A stretch of DNA of 64,000 nt from Chaetoderma sp. LZ-2023a (lineage: Eukaryota > Mollusca > Caudofoveata > Chaetodermatida > Chaetodermatidae): NCBI GenBank assembly GCA_034401795.1, contig CM067374.1:131947262-132011261 (forward strand), written 5' to 3'. A program made the translations under genes and the position numbers. The notes below the pieces were generated by a model. It was not told the origin of the DNA and did not search any database. It saw only the letters and a program-made list of their open reading frames with translations. Shown here piece after piece: positions 35,001 to 45,892 of the stretch; position 1 is the first letter of the stretch, and every line of letters begins with the position of its first letter.

Positions 35001-35963
35001 ATATGTTATAACAATGCAGTACTTTATCTACCGTCCTTTGCAAAATATGGCATTCAACATTTATCGGATATGATACACCCTCAAACACGTAGATGGATTT
35101 CAATGCAAGACGTAGCTAGAAAAACACATATGAGGCATATAGATGTCCAGCGGTTGCTAAATAAAATAAAACATGCTGTACCAATTGAATGGTTTCGTCT
35201 GCCAAATGTAAATAATAATAGTTTGACTCCACAACCCGCATTAGTTCTTGATGATGAGATGTTAAAATACAAGATGAGATCTAAGGAATGGTACCATATT
35301 ATGAGACGAAAACAAGTAACACCTCCCATAGCAATTAGGAGATGGGATGACTCAAGCTATAAACCATCCAGTTGGAAAAATGTATGGAAAATCTTACATT
35401 CTCCATCCATACCAAATATGGCTCGTGATTTATTGTGGCGATTACTACATCGACGTCTATGGGTGGGACACTTGACATACAAGTGCAATATTACGACTTC
35501 TGATAGGTGTTACTTATGTCAAACAGACGAGGAAACAATCGAGCATTTATTTGTGGAATGTCCAATATCGTCACAATTTTGGGACTATATCAGCCAAATC
35601 TTGGCAAAATTTGGAGCGAAGCCCATTGTTCTAGACACGCATGTAGTCTTATTTAGAGAATTTGGATCAAGCGGTGTAAATATCATAAAGTCTGAAAGGA
35701 CTATTTTAATAACAATACTAACCATAGGTGTTTGGGCCATTTGGAAACATCGGTGTACACAGACGAAAAATCCATCTATGGGCAATCACAATAGAGCAAT
35801 AAAGGCAATATTTCGTTCATTGCTGCTGAATCATATTCCTTGCGAATATTTTAGATTAAAGCAGCATGGTAAAGAAAAAGTATTCAAGGACATATGGTGC
35901 AAAACAAACATAGTTTCAATAGAGTTGGGAGCTGTAAAAATAAATGAGCCTGCACTAGCTTAA
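32100..35963 (+). pseudogene. LINE ORF2 (APE endonuclease, RT, zinc finger), one amber stop
   Basis: 1287 codons in a single frame, broken only by TAG at 33624-33626 (EIF*KGHLPP; copy 1 has EIFSQEKLP). Endonuclease: N18, E47 (QET), Y122, D154/N156 (GGDFNCV), D216 (SRIDRIY), D240-H241 (SDH). RT: NYRPISLL near 536, catalytic D606 in ALDNEKAFDRVEW, RGVRQGCSLSPLLF, then YADD at 708-711. A C-terminal CCHC finger lies at C1137-x2-C1140-x8-H1149-x4-C1154, typical of L1/Tx1 ORF2. There is no RNase H. It nicks target DNA and primes cDNA on the LINE RNA. One oddity: VPRRTI stands where copy 1 has IPGRSI. Readthrough or one point mutation would separate dead from alive. Confidence 0.95.
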
Positions 35964-36192
35964 ATCATTTAATTACTACAGCTGATTTATCTGTGTCTTT
36001 TAATTAATCTGTGTCATGTAATTCATTTTAGTCTGCACTTTGATATTGTTATGTTTAATAATTCATGTTAAGAAATAAACAGACTGGGGTAATTTAATAA
36101 TCAATCGATAAAGTAATTTGCCATTGAATTATAAAATTGTCCCAGGTAATTTTAGGAATTTGCACAGAGTTTTATAGGGTTATTTGTTCCCG

Positions 36193-36695
36193 GGTAATTT
36201 ACAAAACCTTACAACAAAGTAAATCAAAAATGGAAACAAGAGCGCCATCTATTTCCATCTATTTTTCTGTAATTTTCCTGCTGACTATATATGTTATGCT
36301 ACCTGAATGCTACTACGCCCGCTGATCTTTAAGACTCAGCCCACTGGCGTCAATGATTGACTTATTTGTCATTGATTGACGAGTCACTTTTCATTTGTTG
36401 AATAGTTGCACTCGCCACACGGGTCTACTACCACACATGGATTGAATGGTAATTTACAAAACCTTATAATAAAGTAAATTGAAAATGTAAACAAGAGGGC
36501 CATCAATTTTTCTGGAATTTTTCTGCCGACTATATGTATTATACTAGCCAAATGCTACTACGCCCGCTGATCTTTAGAGAATCAGCCCACTGGCGTCAAT
36601 GATTGACTTATTTGTCATAGATTGACGAGGCACTTTTCATTTGTTGGATAGTTGCACTCGCCACACGGGTCTACTACTACACCTGGGTTGAATAG
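36193..36695 (+). repeat. Tandem duplication in the LINE 3' UTR, period 255 bp
   Basis: Copies 36193-36447 and 36448-36695 share GGTAATTTACAAAACCTTA, CTACTACGCCCGCTGATCTT, CCCACTGGCGTCAATGATTG and GCACTCGCCACACGGGTCTA. Each contains an imperfect stem-loop made from CGTCAATGATTGAC and GTCAT.GATTGACG. Divergence of roughly 10 percent by eye. Confidence 0.9.
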
Positions 36696-36948
36696 TAATG
36701 CCTTTGTTAAGTTTTGTTTTGCTATCGGAGCTTTATCAGCATATTGTTGTGTATCTATACTTTTTAAGCCATATGTATTTATAGATTGTATTAATGCTCA
36801 TTATTTATCATTGTTTTGGTGTAATATTAATCAAGATTACTAGTTCACCAGGTTTTTTTCTGGGGGTTTGCAAGCCTTTTTAAAGGAGTTCCTCCGTGAA
36901 GTTTGTCCGACTGCGTCAGCGTCGGTTTTTCAAAAAAAAAAAAAAAAA

Positions 36949-36960
36949 GTAGTAGTAGTC
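36949..36960 (+). repeat. GTA units after the LINE A-tail (3' target flank)
   Basis: GTAGTAGTAGTC follows A17 directly, mirroring the GTA array at the 5' end. Confidence 0.85.
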
Positions 36961-37164
36961 AATATTGTCAACGCACTGGCTCAGAATCTTCAATAATTGA
37001 AAAAATTCAAAAATTTAAGATATTTTGGTTTGTCTTACTGCCTGAGATTTGTCATTTTGTTTGAGGAAAGCCATATGGCATTAATGTTAACCCTTTACTG
37101 GTTAAATTTGTTCAGTAAAATCCAAATATGCGCTTACTTATTTAATGTACATTTGCAGGCACAG

Positions 37165-37327
37165 ACAATGTCATTCCCGAGAATATACCACTGGAACGAC
37201 TGTCTCCGTTCCTGAGCCAGTCATTACAGCGGTAAATTTTCAAAAATACTCCAATCCCCGCCGGCAAATGGACATTTCCCAAGATCACTAAATTTACCGT
37301 TTTTGGCTGACCATCATGCAAGGGTTA
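37165..37327 (+). repeat. Dispersed repeat family A, copy 3
   Basis: CACTGGAACGACTG, GAGCCAGTCATTACAGCGG, GCCGGCAAATGGACATT and GGCTGACCATCATGCAAGGG match 31-172 and 8948-9085. Confidence 0.65.
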
Positions 37328-37360
37328 ATGTTGAATGATTGAGATGGATATTATGGATAG

Positions 37361-40300
37361 CTATTTGAGTTTTGCTTTTACCAAGATGTCACGTAAATTC
37401 GGATTTTTCTTAAACGCAATTACTGGACGCTTGTTAAAGGGTTGTTTCAGTTTCTCCTGTAGGTTTTGATACTCATCTTTCAAGATTTTGGAAATTTCAA
37501 CGTTTTTCCGATTATAGGTCAGAATGAATGGAATTTTGTCACGTTGATCAGATAAGCCTGGGTCCGAGTTTATTCCCCTTGGCCACTGTGTTTCGAGTTC
37601 TTTAATCCAAAACGATTCTCAAAGTTTTCTTTGTTTATCAGTTTCTTCTGCTGTATCTGAAAGGGGTGGCTGTTCAATCGGCATAATTTCAAAGTCACGA
37701 AGGACTAAATGGTCAGGAAGATTAAAATGTTCGGAAACATGTGTGTCTTCCTCCAGCCTAATATCTGAGAGGTGTCGAGTTTCCCGCAATCTTAATGGAC
37801 ATTTGGTTTCGCCGACATACTGTTTTTGGCACAATTTGCATGAAATTAGATAAATAACATTTTCAGAGTCACAATCTAGATTAGACTGAAGTTGGAACTT
37901 CCTTTTGTTCTGAAAGCTCGTGAAAGTATTCTGGTTTGGGAGAAATTCATCTAACTTGCACCTTTTCTTTCCGTATTTGCGAGATTCGCCTACACCTATA
38001 ATAGGACGATTGTGAGAAATTTTTGTAGGCCGACGATTTGAGGCATTATCTGGAATGGTTTCCAAGCCGTCTAATGTTTCAGATTTGATTTTGCGCAAGA
38101 ATCGTGAGGAGTAACCTCGTGGTTTGAGGGCTTTGAATAGGGTAGAGCACGCTTCTTCAAAGTTTTTCCTATCACGCGAATTCCTGTGAAAACGGATTAT
38201 TTGTGATTTTACTATTCCTTTAAAAGTATGAGGTGGATGGAAAGATTTTTTGTGCAATAGCTGATGCGAATCGGTTGGTTTGAAATACACTTTGTAGTCT
38301 AAGTAGCCAGTTGTTTCATACTTTAGACCTTTATATACAGTTACATCCAGGAAATCTACAGACATCTCGTTAATGGTTGCTTTTAATTTGATATTCAGAT
38401 CGTGATTGTTCAGAATTTCGAAAAAATCATCAAACTCTGCCTTTGTGTGTTGCCAAATCATGAAAATGTCATCAAGGTACCTGCGATAAATGAGGGGCTG
38501 TTTCGGACACTTTTCTAACGCTTCCTCCTCCCACTCTGCTACGTAAATATTGGCAAAACATGGGCTAAAGCGCTTGCCCATCGCACAGCCGCAAATTTGT
38601 TGGTAAATTTCGCCATCGAATTCAAAATCATTGCCTTTCAGACTCAGCTCTAATAGAGCTATTACTTCTCTGTCTGGCCAGTTGGTGTCTGGGTAGTTCA
38701 CGAATGCTTTAGGGATAGAATTTATACCCTTCTCGATGTCAATGTGTGTATGCATAGCATCGATGTCAAGGCTGACCAAGAATGAATTTGGAGGTATCCA
38801 GGTCTCAGAGACCTGTGATAAGAAGTCTTCTGTGTTTTTCAAGAAGCTGGGGTGTCTATTTGCTATTGGCTGTAGATGGTAATCGATGTATTCACTGATT
38901 CTGTAGGATTCTGAGCCACAATCAGAGATTATAGGTCGCCCGGGCGGTGACATTGGGTCCAACCACGAATCTATGGGTTTATGAATTTTTGGCAAGAGAT
39001 AGAAAGTCCGTGGTTTTGACTCAAGCTTAGCAAAGAGATACTTATGTTGCTTTTCGGTGATCTTCTTGCTATCGAGCAATTTTTGAAGAATCTCATTAAA
39101 GTTGTTTCATACTTTAGACCTTTATATACAGTTACATCCAGGAAATCTACAGACATCTCGTTAATGGTTGCTTTTAATTTGATATTCAGATCGTGATTGT
39201 TCAGAATTTCGAAAAAATCATCAAACTCTGCCTTTGTGTGTTGCCAAATCATGAAAATGTCATCAAGGTACCTGCGATAAATGAGGGGCTGTTTCGGACA
39301 CTTTTCTAACGCTTCCTCCTCCCACTCTGCTACGTAAATATTGGCAAAACATGGGCTAAAGCGCTTGCCCATCGCACAGCCGCAAATTTGTTGGTAAATT
39401 TCGCCATCGAATTCAAAATCATTGCCTTTCAGACTCAGCTCTAATAGAGCTATTACTTCTCTGTCTGGCCAGTTGGTGTCTGGGTAGTTCACGAATGCTT
39501 TAGGGATAGAATTTATACCCTTCTCGATGTCAATGTGTGTATACATAGCATCGATGTCAAGGCTGACCAAGAATGAATTTGGAGGTATCCAGGTCTCAGA
39601 GACCTGTGATAAGAAGTCTTCTGTGTTTTTCAAGAAGCTGGGGTGTCTATTTGCTATTGGCTGTAGATGGTAATCGATGTATTCACTGATTCTGTAGGAT
39701 TCTGAGCCACAATCAGAGATTATAGGTCGCCCGGGCGGTGACATTGGGTCCAACCACGAATCTATGGGTTTATGAATTTTTGGCAAGAGATAGAAAGTCC
39801 GTGGTTTTGACTCAAGCTTAGCAAAGAGATACTTATGTTGCTTTTCGGTGATCTTCTTGCTATCGAGCAATGTTTGAAGAATCTCATTAAATTTGCTGCA
39901 ATTATTTTGCCAAAGTGGTTTGCTTAGTTTCTGGTAAAGTTTTGGGTTACTAAGTTGTCGTTGTGCTTCACGTTTATAGTTATCTTTAAGCATTATTACA
40001 GTCACAGACCCTTTATCTGCAGGTTTGATGACAATTTCGCTGCTTTTAGACAATTCAATTAAGGCCTGGCGTTCCTCATAGGGTAAATTTGGTTGATCAT
40101 TAGGGAATGCAGAATTTTTAACACGCTCTGAAAAGAGTTCTATGCTTTCACCAATCGCTGGGTCCAGGAGTTTTACGCTTGGTGCCCAGCCAGTTTTTTC
40201 AATGAATGGTAGAATGTTACTATTAGAGTTACGAAAGAAGTCTGCTAACTTAATACGGTGACTAAATTCAGATGTTTCCATACAGCCATTATCTAAAAGA

Positions 40301-40450
40301 GCATCCAACCCTGTTTTAGGTTTTGGTGTTGTGGCAAAGGTAAGACCAAAATTGAGCAGTGACTGCTCTGCTTCACCTAATGGGGAGCAAGTTAGATTGA
40401 CAATATTTCTGCCCAGTCCTGTTTCCGGGCGGATGTTACCTTGGCCCCTG
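37361..40450 (-). mobile_element. Penelope-like element with internal duplication
   Basis: Minus-strand element with an RT related to telomerase-type RTs and a GIY-YIG endonuclease, the hallmark pair of Penelope-like elements. No A-tail or LTR is seen. The right edge lies somewhere between 40450 and the (TA)n array at 40684. The coding frame contains a 791-bp tandem duplication and is closed by an in-frame TGA late in the protein. Confidence 0.88.
37361..40450 (-). pseudogene. Penelope-like RT / GIY-YIG protein, disrupted
   Basis: From the right: N-terminal region (NIVNLTCSPLGEAEQSLLNF, FATTPKPKTGLDALL), then IVIKPADKGSVTVIM, RTFYLLPKIHKP, SLDIDAMYTHI (catalytic Asp), CAMGKRFSPCFANIYVAEWE and RRYLDDIFMIW (YLDD). 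At 39101 a duplication restarts at LLDSKKITEKQHKYL in another frame, so RT is encoded twice. The left copy continues through RGYSSRFLRKI to NVIYLISCKLCQKQYVGETK, the GIY-YIG motif. TGA at 37619-37621 falls within RKL*ESFWIKELETQWPRGI. The frame then stays open through IPFILTYNRK and RPVIAFKKNPNLRDILVKA to TAG at 37361-37363. No in-frame ATG lies near the 5' end. Inactive as assembled. Confidence 0.9.
38310..39891 (-). repeat. 791-bp tandem duplication inside the Penelope-like element
   Basis: 38310-39100 and 39101-39891 are nearly identical. I saw only two differences: TATGCAT/TATACAT around 38750 versus 39541, and CAATTTTT/CAATGTTT near the right ends. 791 is not a multiple of three, so the duplication shifts the frame. 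It is recent or an assembly artefact. Confidence 0.95.
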
Positions 40451-40683
40451 TCTAGTTTAAATTTAGGAAATTTAGTAGTATAGTACCGATGAATGTGTGT
40501 AATTATATGTGCGATGTGCGTGCATGGAATAGGAAACGACCTTAATGGAGTGAATTGTGTGTGATTTGTAACTGGATCGTGTGTAATTTGTGCGTGAAGT
40601 GTATATGATATGTGTGCGAACTCTGTATGATTTGTGTAAGGGCTGTGTATGAATTCGGCAGGAAGTGTGTGAGAGTAATGTGT

Positions 40684-40688
40684 TTATA

Positions 40689-40780
<92 letters not shown>

Positions 40781-40783
40781 TAT
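40684..40783 (+). repeat. (TA)n microsatellite
   Basis: About 100 bases of TA dinucleotides next to the 5' side of the Penelope-like element. Tyr/Ile repeat ORFs here are not genes. Confidence 0.98.
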
Positions 40784-41349
40784 TGAATGCATGTGTTTTG
40801 TTATTCAATTTTGAAAACGTTTTTCCTGCCGTAGTTGTATTCTTAAGTATCGGTGACATGGTGACAGTACGAAATACACCAGCTGGTAGTAGGTACATAA
40901 ATGGAGGAAGGGAGCTGATGCTTTTATGCTTGGGGTGACAAATGCATCAGAGAGTGTTTCCAGGTGATCGTTTAAATACATAGTGTGTTAGTTGTTTTTG
41001 CACTTTTGGAATGAACGAACCTAAAACGCAAACCACATCTGAAGCCTTACCTATCAAAACATGCCAAGAACCAAGCAACCGAGAGCATAACCCAGAATTA
41101 CGTCATTATCTGGTTCGAATTCAGGCAAAGTGTCAGCACCCATCATAGTCACACAATTTCAATTTATTCTGTTTAATTACTGTTCTTTGTCATAACGGAC
41201 GTTTCCAGTTTAATTCATTCGTCATATTACGTCATGATCAACTGCGCGACGTGTATTATGCTGTAATACTCAATGACGTCATGAATGACGTAGAGCAATT
41301 CGTCACGAACACATACTTGATGACGGTCTAAGCGTTGTTGTACGAATTC
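40784..41349. other. Unassigned DNA
   Basis: No gene recognised. Confidence 0.3.
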
Positions 41350-41400
41350 AGTCAAATTAGTTTCAAAATATTCAACAGCTTACATGTAAGGTTTTCTGGA
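41350..41400 (+). repeat. Foldback family B, right half
   Basis: GTCAAATTAGTTTCAAAATA, then TTCAACAGCTTACATGTAAG, very close to the right arm at 8620-8660, followed by TTTCTGGAAATTGA as there. Confidence 0.7.
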
Positions 41401-41727
41401 AATTGATAGTCAGGTTGTTCTGGGATCGATCTATCCTGGCACGGGCGAAGAGTGGGTAGAGCTTTACTAGGGATGGGCGTGGCATTGATAAAACTGGAAA
41501 GGTACGTTAATAAGCCTCTCTGTATGCACTAAAGTGCGCTTGCAATGCTTATTATTTCAAGTGAGTATAATTTTAGATACAGTGCATGATCTGGATAATT
41601 TTAATCAACATTTGTTCATATTCACCAATTCAGAATTAAGGTAGTTTTGATATCCGTAATAATAAATATAAAAAGAAGTATTGATTATACTTAAGTTTGT
41701 ATAAAACCTTGTGGGTCACCGATTTTA

Positions 41728-41830
41728 TGACTTTGTGGGATACTGACGCAAATGACCCACAAAGCACCCAAAGTAATATACAGTATATGACTTTGTGGGA
41801 CACTACATAAAATGACCCATAAAGCACCGG
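41728..41830 (+). repeat. Tandem hairpin repeat, period 60 bp
   Basis: TGACTTTGTGGGA and ATGACCCA.AAAGCACC occur twice, 60 bases apart. Within each copy CTTTGTGGG can pair with CCCACAAAG (exact in the first, one change in the second). Confidence 0.75.
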
Positions 41831-41994
41831 GATGATCTGTTAATATAATACATGTAATATATGTTGGCAGCAGCAGTAGCTGCCACTGCTGCCACGGTTG
41901 ATGATGACTGCCACTGTTGGCGCTGCCGACACCGACCTTGCCAACAAGACACCCCACTGACATTGCCAAGCCTGATACAGCCATTGATAACAAT

Positions 41995-42520
41995 CTCAAT
42001 TAAGCTAGCAAATAAAAAAAGTATTTGAAAGGTAAAAAATAAATAAATTATCTGATGCCTATAATGACGAATGTCATAAGTTAACTCGGCGTGTTGAAAT
42101 TTGCAGACAGTTCAGAAAACGCGCAAGATATGTCATTGCGGTAACATAATGAATACACTAGCAGAGAAAGACAAATCAACATCATTACATTTCACTTTTC
42201 GCATTCAAATATTGTATACCTTAGCCCGTGGCAGAGTCCATTCAGTTGTTACAAAATTATACCTTAAGATAGAATCATAGAAAAGATAGCTATAAAAGGT
42301 AATTAATATTCAAAAGGATACTGACAGCAATAAACTTATCTGAAACCATTCCAAGTAAAAGATGTGTTTAAGAAAGAAATATTATAAAATGCATAAAAGA
42401 AACAGTGTGAATATATTTCTGTGTAATGCTTTATGAAGAATGATCATGGAAAAGAAAATAGATAGTCATATTATGTATTACTAGTCAATACATTGTCATA
42501 ACATATATGTGAACAAACCA
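41995..42520 (+). repeat. ~500-bp repeat D, copy 1
   Basis: Starts CTCAATTAAGCTAGC and ends near the GTCATAACATATATGT block. Shares with copies at 42719 and 44538 the landmarks CATCATTACATTTCA, GGCAGAGTCCATTCAG, TATCTGAAACCATTCCAAG and AATGCTTTATGAAGAATGAT. Preceded by CAG/GCC-rich sequence. No ORF. Confidence 0.8.
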
Positions 42521-42718
42521 TAAACAATCGTGGACACTATCGTGGCTATAAGATCGAGCGACCAATTAACCGACTTATACTAGTTGCAAGTTGCAACCAA
42601 AATGTAAATGAAATAAGCCATACTAAAAATAAAAATAGGTTAATCGCCTAGTATACCAGAATATCAGCAGCATCATCATCATCATCGGCAGAAGCAACAG
42701 AAGCAGTAATTGATAGGA

Positions 42719-43267
42719 AGCTCAATTAAGATAGCAAATGAAAAAGAATTTGAAAGATAAAAATAAATACATTACCTAATATCTATTGTGAAGAATGTTT
42801 TACAAGTTAACTCAGGATGTTGACACTTGTTGAAAGCACAGAAAACATAATGAGCTATATCATTGCTGTATCATAATGAATACAATATCAGACAAAGACA
42901 TATCAACATCATTACATTTCAGTTTTAACATTCAGATCGTTTGTACCTCAGAAGCTGGCAGAGTCCACCCAGCTGTCATTAAATGCATGCCTTGAGATAG
43001 GAAAGACAACTATGGATCGAAATTAATATTTAAAATAATACTGGCAGCAACAAACAAAGCATGAACCATTCCGTTATTAAAATATGTATATAAATAATGC
43101 ATACAGGAAACAGCAATATGAATATGTCATTGCAATGCTTTATGAAGAATGATCATGGAAAAAAGAAAACAGATAGCCATATTATATACACGTAGTTGGT
43201 CACGTTAAAACAGGTGGGGCCTCTGTAGTGCAGATTACATGCATTGACATATATAACAACAAGTGCA
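42719..43267 (+). repeat. ~500-bp repeat D, copy 2
   Basis: AGCTCAATTAAGATAGCAAA onward, diverged from copy 1 by numerous substitutions and a different right end (GTTGGTCACGTTAAAACAGG). Preceded by a short (ATC)n/CAG-rich stretch. Confidence 0.8.
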
Positions 43268-43403
43268 GCAATGCTTTATGAAGAATGATCATGGAAAAAA
43301 GAAAACAGATAGCCATATTATATACACGTAGTTGGTCACGTTAAAACAGGTGGGGCCTCTGTAGTGCAGATTACATGCATTGACATATATAACAACAAGT
43401 GCA
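43132..43403 (+). repeat. 136-bp tandem duplication at the end of repeat D copy 2
   Basis: 43132-43267 is repeated virtually unchanged at 43268-43403 (GCAATGCTTTATGAAGAATG through ACATATATAACAACAAGT). Confidence 0.92.
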
Positions 43404-43744
43404 ATCAAATAAAGAGGTAAATATGATTAGAAACATAATACGAAAAAAATTTAAAATGATTTAAAATCAAAAAAATAATATTTAATGTTTAAAAGCAATT
43501 TATTTTTATAATAACACTAGTTCTCTATTGCTCGAATACTATCTGTTGTGATTGGTTGAAAACCTTGTATGCGAGATCAAAATCTACTCAGTATCCTTGA
43601 TCTGTAATCGCTTGATGGGCTTATCCCTCCCAGCCATGTACGAAGCACTACTCCTAGTTAAATAACTAGTAGAACTCACTGATTTTTAAAGTCAAGCCAC
43701 TGAATAGTAAATAATGTTCTATCCTCTAGGCATTGATACTGTTT
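43404..43744. other. Unassigned AT-rich DNA before the satellite
   Basis: No recognisable feature. Confidence 0.3.
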
Positions 43745-44510
43745 GTTGTCGGAAACAGTTGGATAGTAGGCTAGTCCAGTAGGCAGCCTAGTAGGGCGTG
43801 CCGGTTACTAGGATATTAGGCTAGGCCAGTAGGCAGGATAGTAGGCTAGGCAAGTCGGCATGCTACTAGGTTAGGATCAGTCGGCAGGCTAGTAGAATAA
43901 GCTAGAATAAACTAGCAGTCTGGACTAGAAGTCTAGGCTAGTAGATTAAGGTAGAAGTTTAGGCTAGTGCACTAGGCTAGAAGACTATGCTAGTAGCCTA
44001 GATAGATTATGTTAGTAGGCTAGTAGACTTGGCAAGACATCTAGACAAGAAATATAGGCTAGTTGGCTAGTATACGAGGGTAGAAGTGCGTGGTAGAAGG
44101 CTAGGCTATGAGGCTAGTAGACTAGGTAGACGTTGCTAGAAATCTAGGGTAGTAGACTATGCTGGAAGTCTAGTCCAGAAATCTAGGCTAGAAGTCTAGA
44201 TTATTAGGCTTGGAGACTAGGCTAGGAAAATAGGCTAAACGTCTAGGCTATTAGGCTAGAAGACTATCTTAGAAGTCTAGGCTAGAAGTCTTAGCTAGGA
44301 AGCTAGTAGACTTGGTAACAATTCTAGTCTAGACGTCTAGGTTAGTAGGCTGATAGACCAGGCAAGAAGTATAGGCTAATGGGCTCGTAGACGAGGCTAG
44401 AAAACCAGGCTAGAAGTCTTGGCAAGTACATTAGATTGGACGTCTATGCTCGAAGTCTAGACTAAAAGTCTAGGCTATTAGGCCAGTAGACTATTCTAGA
44501 AATCTACAGC
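43745..44510 (+). repeat. CTAG satellite, left block
   Basis: The edge units are of the form GTAGGCTAGGCCAGTAGGCA and grade into the main type (GGCTAGTAGACTA / GGCTAGAAGTCTA). See 48310-58395 for structure. Confidence 0.9.
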
Positions 44511-44537
44511 AGCAGACATCTCCCGGCAATTTATAGC

Positions 44538-45010
44538 AAGGTCAATTAAGATAGCAATACGAAGGAATCTGAAAGATTAAAAATAATAGGTACATTACTT
44601 AATATCTATGATGAAGAATGTCATAAGCTAATTCAGAATGTTTACACTAACTAAGTCTTGTTGACGACACAGAACATAAATGAGTTTGAACCTTAACACC
44701 TGCTAGAGTCCATCCAGTTGTTATGAAAATTATACCTTGAGATAGGGAAGATAGCTATAAAAGGAAACTAATATTCAAAAGGAGACCGGCAGCAATAAAC
44801 CTATCTGAAACCATTCCAAGCACTTGAAAAAGATTTGTTTATGAAAGAAATGTTATATAATGCATACAAGAGACAATGTGAATATATTTCAGTCTAATGC
44901 TTTATGAAAAATAATCATGGAAAAGAAAATAGATTGTTATATTATGTATTACTATTCAATACGTTGTCATACATTATATGTAATAAAAACATAAGCAAGT
45001 GTGATACGCT
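44538..45010 (+). repeat. ~500-bp repeat D, copy 3, inside the satellite
   Basis: AAGGTCAATTAAGATAGCAA through ATTACTATTCAATACG. Bounded on both sides by CTAG satellite. Preceded by CAGCAGCAGACATC, like the other copies. Confidence 0.8.
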
Positions 45011-45892
45011 ATGGTTTTGACTGTTCAATCAAATGAGTTATAGTCTAGAGCCATAAGTTAGTAGGCTAGAGGACTTGGCTAGAAAAGTAACATAGAAGTC
45101 TAGTTAGGTAGGCTACTAGACAATGCTAGAAGTGTAAGATGGTAGGTGGGCAGACTAGGCTAGAAGTCTATCCCAGAAATCGGTTAGTAGGATAGTAGAG
45201 TAGGATAGTCGACTAGGCCAGAAGTCTAGACCACAGGTTTTAGCCTAGTCAGCTAGCAGATTACGCTAGACGTCTAGGCGCGTAGATTGGGCTAGAAGTG
45301 TAGATTAGTAATCTAGGAGACCAGCAGTGGCAGCACCCCAGCTGGTGGGGTTAATATGATAGTAGTCTAGGCTAAAATCTAGAAACCTAAGTTAGTAGGT
45401 GTTGCTAGAAATATAGCATAGAAGTCTAGTTAGGTAGGCTACCAGACAATACTAGAAGTGTAAGATGGTAGGCTGGCAGAGTAGGCCAGAAGTCTATCTT
45501 AGAAATCGGCTAGTAGGATAGCAGAGCAGGATAGTAGACTAGGCTAGAAGTATAAACTATAGGTGTTAGCCTAGTGGGCTAGTAGACTATGCTAGACGTC
45601 TAGTGGGTGGGGTGGTGGGGGGGGGGGGGGGGAGTCAAATACACATGCTCACATACACCCCTTGTAGTCTAGGCTAGACATGCAGGTTGGTAGGCTAATA
45701 GACTAGGTTAGAAAAGAAGCTACTAAACTAGGCTAGATGTCTAGTAGACTAAGCAAGAATTCCAGGTTAGTAGTATAGGCTAGTAGAATAGGCTAGTATG
45801 GCTAGATGACTAGACTCTATGATTACGCTAATATACTACGAAGTCTAGGGTGTAAACTAGGATAGAAGTCTAAATCAGTAGACACGGCTAGA
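45011..45892 (+). repeat. CTAG satellite, second block
   Basis: Same monomers as the main block. 45330-45610 contains a local duplication with 45050-45240 (ATAGCATAGAAGTCTAGTTA.GTAGGCTAC). A G-run of about 30 bases at 45603-45632 interrupts it. Confidence 0.9.

Larger units (their letters stand above)
30000..36948 (+). mobile_element. L1/Tx1-type LINE, copy 2, near full length (about 6.95 kb)
   Basis: Order: (GTA)n, 5' UTR 30000-30682, ORF1 30683-32092, ORF2 32100-35963 with one stop, 3' UTR about 0.97 kb with an internal duplication, A17 tail 36932-36948, then GTAGTAGTAGTC. Resumption of GTA units after the tail is what insertion inside a GTA array predicts. Known members of this LINE group include families specific for microsatellites or RNA genes; target specificity of this one is inferred. 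Replication would be by target-primed reverse transcription using the ORF2 endonuclease. Confidence 0.92.

Noticed and set aside
40472..40938. Tyr/Ile repeat frames
   Set aside because: Translations of the (TA)n array.
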